Shown here one piece after another: positions 60,847-64,000 of a stretch of DNA of 64,000 bases. How positions within the stretch are numbered: position 1 is the first letter of the stretch; every line of letters begins with the position of its first letter. A program made the position numbers and the translations under genes. The stretch is from Sphingomonas sp. 32-62-10 (GTDB lineage Bacteria; Pseudomonadota; Alphaproteobacteria; Sphingomonadales; Sphingomonadaceae), in the NCBI GenBank assembly GCA_002280555.1, contig NCEE01000023.1, positions 1 through 64,000 of the forward strand, given 5' to 3'. A model generated the notes under the pieces. That model did no database searches. It was not told where the DNA came from and saw only the letters and a list, made by a program, of their open reading frames with translations.

Positions 60847-61299
60847 ATGAACGACACCAGTTACGACATCCGCACGCTGAACGGCCTGATCGCAACGACG
60901 CTCGACAGCGCAGAGGGCTATCGCACCGCGATTGCCGATACCGAAAGCCACCGCTTCGCCGATATCTTCCGCTCACGTGCGGCGGAGCGCGATCAGGTGG
61001 TGCAGCAACTGCGCGGCGAGGTTTCGGCGCTCGGCGGCACGCCCGAGGAGAGCGGCACGCTGCTCGCCGGGGCCCACCGCGCCTTCCTCAACTTGAAGGC
61101 GGCGATCACCGGCAATGATGATGCCGCGGTCGTCAGCACGGTTGAGGAGGGTGAGGATCACATCAAGGCCAAATATGAGGCCGCGATGGCCGATGACGGT
61201 GTTTCGGCACCCGTGCAGGCGGTGATCAGCACGGCGTACCAGTCGGTCCGCGCCGGGCATGATCAGATGCGCGATCTGAAGCATAGCCTGGTCGATTGA
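60847..61299 (+). CDS. DUF2383/PA2169-family four-helix-bundle protein
   Basis: 150 residues from ATG 60847, six bases after GGAGG; an ATG at 60835 is less well placed. The ferritin-like helices show IRTLNGLIATTLDSAEGYRTAIADTESHRFADIFRSRAAERDQVVQQLRGEV, then GGTPEESGTLLAGAHRAFLNLKAAITG and EEGEDHIKAKYEAAM. The family is linked to stress responses and resembles diiron four-helix bundles, but its biochemical role is unknown. Probably monocistronic, followed by a strong hairpin. Confidence 0.88.
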   Translation: MNDTSYDIRTLNGLIATTLDSAEGYRTAIADTESHRFADIFRSRAAERDQVVQQLRGEVSALGGTPEESGTLLAGAHRAFLNLKAAITGNDDAAVVSTVEEGEDHIKAKYEAAMADDGVSAPVQAVISTAYQSVRAGHDQMRDLKHSLVD

Positions 61300-61325
61300 T
61301 CAGAATTTGCCCTGCTAGACGACAG

Positions 61326-61361
61326 CCGCCCGTCGATGCCCGCCCCGGCATCGGCGGGCGG
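61326..61361 (+). terminator. Strong hairpin downstream of the DUF2383 gene
   Basis: CCGCCCGTCGATGCC pairs with GGCATCGGCGGGCGG around a six-base loop (one T-G pair). It sits 27 bases after the stop. No T-run follows, so it may be a weak or Rho-assisted terminator or an mRNA end protector. Confidence 0.55.
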
Positions 61362-61441
61362 TGCATTATGGGTAGCATGGTTAACGCAACGAAAGCCGCC
61401 CCCAAGCATTCACCCCTTCAGTACCCCTGAGGAGAATGTCC

Positions 61442-61867
61442 ATGCGCGCGATTACACTCGGCCTGTTGGCCGCTTCCACCCTGCTGGCCGGTTGCGAAAC
61501 CTATGGCAATACCGGCGCCGACCCGCGCTACGCCAGCTATAGCCAGTATGATTATAACAATCCCGATCCGCAGTATGGCGGCTATTATGCCGACAAATAT
61601 TACCGCGAGGATCGCCGCCGCTATCAGGAGCGCCGTCTGGGTGAGAATGACCGCGTCTATCGTGGCCAGGACGGGCGTTACTATTGCCGCCGTCCCGATG
61701 GCACGACCGGGCTGGTGGTCGGCGGGATCGTCGGCGGTGTGCTCGGCAATCTGATCGCCCCGGGTGGCTCGAAGGTGCTCGGCACGCTGCTCGGCGGTGC
61801 CGGTGGCGCGATTGCCGGTAATGCGATTGACAAGAACGAACAGCGTAACGACGCGCGCTGCCGCTAA
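61442..61867 (+). CDS. Glycine-zipper 2TM-domain lipoprotein
   Basis: 141 residues from ATG 61442 (AGGAG seven bases upstream; ATG 61436 is too close). The lipobox LLAGCETYG marks a lipoprotein. A Tyr/Asp/Arg-rich segment (SYSQYDYNNPDPQYGGYYADKYYREDRRRY) precedes YYCRRPDGTTG and the glycine zipper LVVGGIVGGVLGNLIAPGGSKVLGTLLGGAGGAIAGNAID, resembling SlyB/Rick_17kDa surface antigens. Probably located in the outer membrane, with an envelope-stability role inferred from the family. Confidence 0.88.
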   Translation: MRAITLGLLAASTLLAGCETYGNTGADPRYASYSQYDYNNPDPQYGGYYADKYYREDRRRYQERRLGENDRVYRGQDGRYYCRRPDGTTGLVVGGIVGGVLGNLIAPGGSKVLGTLLGGAGGAIAGNAIDKNEQRNDARCR

Positions 61868-61886
61868 GCGGCGCGAATGCCGTGCG

Positions 61887-61919
61887 GGCCGGGGATAAGT
61901 TGCGACACTTTCCCCGGCC
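61887..61919. terminator. Hairpin between the glycine-zipper gene and the next gene
   Basis: GGCCGGGGA pairs with TCCCCGGCC, a nine-base stem with a 15-base loop, 20 bases after the stop. It may end the upstream transcript; a T-run is lacking. Confidence 0.5.
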
Positions 61920-61999
61920 GGCCGACATTCTTCAGCGACACGACAAAGGCATTTTTGTTGTCGACCGTTGTTCAGGTCGCAAACCAAGGAGTGAGTTTG

Positions 62000-62326
62000 A
62001 TGCGTAAATTTTCTGTCATTGCCGCCGCGCTGAGCGTTGCGGCCATTGCGCTTCCCGCTGCTGCCACGGCGCAAACGTCGCAGTCGATCAACCAGCGCCA
62101 GGCCAATCTGAGCGCGCGGATCGATCAGGGCGTGCGTTCGGGCGCGCTCAACCGCAACGAAGCGTATCGGCTGCGGACCCAGTTCCGCGCCCTTACCCGG
62201 CTCGAGGCCAATTACCGTCGCAGCCGTCCGGGCCTGACGCTGGCCGAGCGACGCGATCTCGATCAGCGGTTGGATGTGCTGAGCCGCCGGATCCAGGTCC
62301 AGAAGCGTGATCGCCAGTATCGCTAA
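62000..62326 (+). CDS. Small secreted helical protein of unknown function
   Basis: 108 residues from ATG 62000 (CAAGGAGTGAG upstream). The signal peptide is KFSVIAAALSVAAIALPAAATAQ. The mature part is Arg/Gln-rich and helical: INQRQANLSARIDQGVRSGALNRNEAYRLRTQFRALTRLEANYRRSRPGLTLAERRDLDQRLDVLSRRI. This repeats a pattern seen in many sphingomonad periplasmic proteins in which the segment SGALNRNEAxRLR recurs. No function known. Confidence 0.78.
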   Translation: MRKFSVIAAALSVAAIALPAAATAQTSQSINQRQANLSARIDQGVRSGALNRNEAYRLRTQFRALTRLEANYRRSRPGLTLAERRDLDQRLDVLSRRIQVQKRDRQYR

Positions 62327-62350
62327 GGTCGGCGGTAACGGCTCGGTTGG

Positions 62351-62376
62351 GGGGCTCGCCAGCGATGGCGGGCCCC
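62351..62376 (+). terminator. Terminator-like hairpin
   Basis: GGGGCTCGCC pairs with GGCGGGCCCC (one G-T pair) around AGCGAT, 24 bases after the stop of the small secreted protein and followed by TTGC. It probably ends that transcript before the S9 peptidase gene. Confidence 0.55.
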
Positions 62377-62439
62377 TTGCGGCTTGTGGGCGGCACGGGC
62401 TGTGCTATCCGACGATGAAACAGGGGAGAGAATATCTAG

Positions 62440-64000
62440 ATGCGTAGTTCGATGATCGTCGCCGTCATTCTTGCCACCACCAGCACATCGGCTATCGCCG
62501 CGACCCGGCAATATAGCGGGCTGGCGATCAACGCATTGGGCACCCGCATCGCCACGATCGAAACCGGCGATGGCGGCCATCCCAAGATCACACTGCGCGC
62601 AACCAAGACGGGCAAGATCGTGACGACCATCGATCCCTGTGCGACGTGCAGCTATTCCGGGCTCACCTTCGCAGCCGATGGCTCCTTGGCGTTCCTCGCT
62701 CGGGATGCCCGGGTAGGAAACGTCACCCTGCGCGTGGCAAGCGCCGCAGCGGCTGACGCCGTCACGACAATTGCAACGATCCCCGGCATCGCCCAGACGC
62801 CGCGCTTCTCCCCCGATGGCAAGCGCATCGCGCTGCTGGTAACGATCGGCGCGGCGAAGGAGGCGGGGGCAGCCCAGGCCGGCGTCCGGCAGGTGGGCGA
62901 GATTGGCGAAAAGAATGACGAGCAACGGCTCGCGGTGTTCAATCTGGTCGGGCAGCCAGCACCGGCGGCGACGATCGAGCCGCTGTCACCCAAGGGCCGC
63001 TATATCTACGAATATGACTGGACCCCGGACGGCCTCGGCTTTGTGGTCACCAGCGCGCTCGGCAATGGCGATTCGAACTGGTGGGTTGCGACGCTCGATG
63101 CCGTTGACGCGGCCACCGGCGTGGTGCGCCAGATCGCCAAGCCGAGCACCCAGCTCAACCACCCGCGGGTCTCCCCGGACGGCAAGACGGTCGCTTATAT
63201 CGGCGGCCTGATGAGCGACTTTGGCGCCATCGGTGGCGATGTGTGGACCGTGCCATTCGAGGGCGGCGCGCCAGTGAACATCACCGCGGGAGCAAAGGCA
63301 ACGGCGACCTCGCTGGACTGGACGAGCGGCGGCCTGCGCGCGACAGTGTTGAAGGGCGATCAGGCACAGATCGTCTCGGTCAGCCCGACGACGGGCTTTT
63401 CCGCGCCGCTGTTCAGCCGCCCGGCCAGCTTTGGCGCGGGCGACGGGCGAGCGGTGTTCAGCGCCGATGGCAGGCAGGTCGCAACCGTGGTGCAGGATTA
63501 CACCACCGCGCCCGCCATCTATGCCGGGACTTTGGGATCACCGCGCAAGATTACGAAGGAGAATGACGGCGCCAAGCCGATCGTTGCCGCGCGGAGCATC
63601 AGCTGGAAGAATGACGGCTTCGATGTGCAGGGCTGGCTGCTCGCGCCGCTGAACGCTGATCCCGCGAAAAAGGCGCCGATGATCACCGTGGTCCATGGCG
63701 GCCCGGCCTCTGCGAGCACGCCCAACTTCATGGAACGCGGCACGAATGCCGATCTGATCGCGGCGGGCTATTATCTGTTCTACCCCAATCCGCGCGGCAG
63801 CTATGGCCAGGGCGAGGCGTTCGTTCAGGCGAACCGCCGCGATTTCGGCGGCGGCGATCTGCGCGATATCCTGACCGGCATCGATGCAGTGGAGAAGGTC
63901 GCACCAGTCGATGACAACCGGCTGGGCATGATGGGCGGCAGCTATGGCGGCTTCATGTCAATGTGGACGAACACCCAGACCAACCGATTCAAGGCGATTG
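62440..64000 (+). CDS. S9-family prolyl oligopeptidase-like peptidase (partial)
   Basis: 520 codons are visible and the gene runs off the right edge. ATG 62440 follows GGGGAGAG. The signal peptide is SSMIVAVILATTSTSAIAA. The N-terminal beta-propeller shows RFSPDGKRIALL, YDWTPDGLGFVVTS and HPRVSPDGKTVAYIGG. The C-terminal alpha/beta-hydrolase domain starts near residue 390 (WLLAPLNADPAKKAPMITVVHGGPASAS), with NPRGSYGQGEAF and the nucleophile GGSYGGFMSMW (Ser near residue 501). The catalytic Asp and His lie beyond the window. This is the acylaminoacyl-peptidase/DPP-like group, secreted to the periplasm. Confidence 0.93.
   Translation, partial: MRSSMIVAVILATTSTSAIAATRQYSGLAINALGTRIATIETGDGGHPKITLRATKTGKIVTTIDPCATCSYSGLTFAADGSLAFLARDARVGNVTLRVASAAAADAVTTIATIPGIAQTPRFSPDGKRIALLVTIGAAKEAGAAQAGVRQVGEIGEKNDEQRLAVFNLVGQPAPAATIEPLSPKGRYIYEYDWTPDGLGFVVTSALGNGDSNWWVATLDAVDAATGVVRQIAKPSTQLNHPRVSPDGKTVAYIGGLMSDFGAIGGDVWTVPFEGGAPVNITAGAKATATSLDWTSGGLRATVLKGDQAQIVSVSPTTGFSAPLFSRPASFGAGDGRAVFSADGRQVATVVQDYTTAPAIYAGTLGSPRKITKENDGAKPIVAARSISWKNDGFDVQGWLLAPLNADPAKKAPMITVVHGGPASASTPNFMERGTNADLIAAGYYLFYPNPRGSYGQGEAFVQANRRDFGGGDLRDILTGIDAVEKVAPVDDNRLGMMGGSYGGFMSMWTNTQTNRFKAI

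Overview
This looks like a chromosomal window from a Sphingomonas-type alphaproteobacterium (order Sphingomonadales). The basis is high GC throughout, gene neighbourhoods and protein sequences of sphingomonad style, a LOV-HTH regulator like EL222, and dispersed palindromic repeats of the kind common in that group. No rRNA, tRNA, CRISPR array or insertion-sequence transposase was seen.

Layout. (1) 1-9.2 kb: a propionyl-CoA to succinyl-CoA operon (pccB end, methylmalonyl-CoA epimerase, enoyl-CoA hydratase, methylmalonyl-CoA mutase, pccA). bioB is embedded in it, which fits the biotin requirement of the carboxylase, together with small envelope genes. (2) 9.2-15.4 kb: two secreted proteins, then a NodT / MacA / MacB tripartite efflux operon. 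(3) 15.4-20.6 kb: phenylalanine hydroxylase, hydrolases, an NDH-2 type NADH dehydrogenase and a glycerophosphodiester phosphodiesterase. (4) 20.7-26.0 kb: a PaoABC-like molybdenum aldehyde oxidoreductase with its XdhC/PaoD chaperone and a MocA-like cytidylyltransferase. (5) 26.1-30.6 kb, minus strand: prmA, an SDR reductase and two tandem soluble globin-type chemoreceptors. (6) 30.8-47.5 kb: a TCA-cycle region (sdhCDA, later sdhB, zapE, mdh, a DUF29 gene, sucD, sucA, sucB, lpdA). (7) 47.6-53 kb: a Tat-exported family 8 polysaccharide lyase, a secreted beta-propeller-like protein and a LOV-HTH blue-light regulator. (8) 53-64 kb: uvrA, then an accessory patch with three toxin-antitoxin loci, an AT-rich acquired hydrolase and an HTH protein, then stress and envelope genes and the start of an S9 peptidase.

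Two features stand out. First, at least three families of palindromic elements are scattered through the window, and several lie inside or at the ends of coding regions. One is translated in frame inside pccA. Others supply the C-termini of the HTH protein, phhA and mocA. A cluster of three surrounds a small GIY-YIG nuclease gene that splits the sucB-lpdA junction. This makes the nuclease a candidate partner or mobiliser of the palindromes, which is a hypothesis and not something shown here. Second, several conserved genes carry clean internal deletions or frameshifts. The epimerase loses about 20 codons. lpdA loses its FAD/disulfide region and part of its NAD domain. uvrA loses its second Walker A segment. 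The GIY-YIG gene lacks one base near its start. These are either real decay or assembly errors, and read mapping would separate the two.
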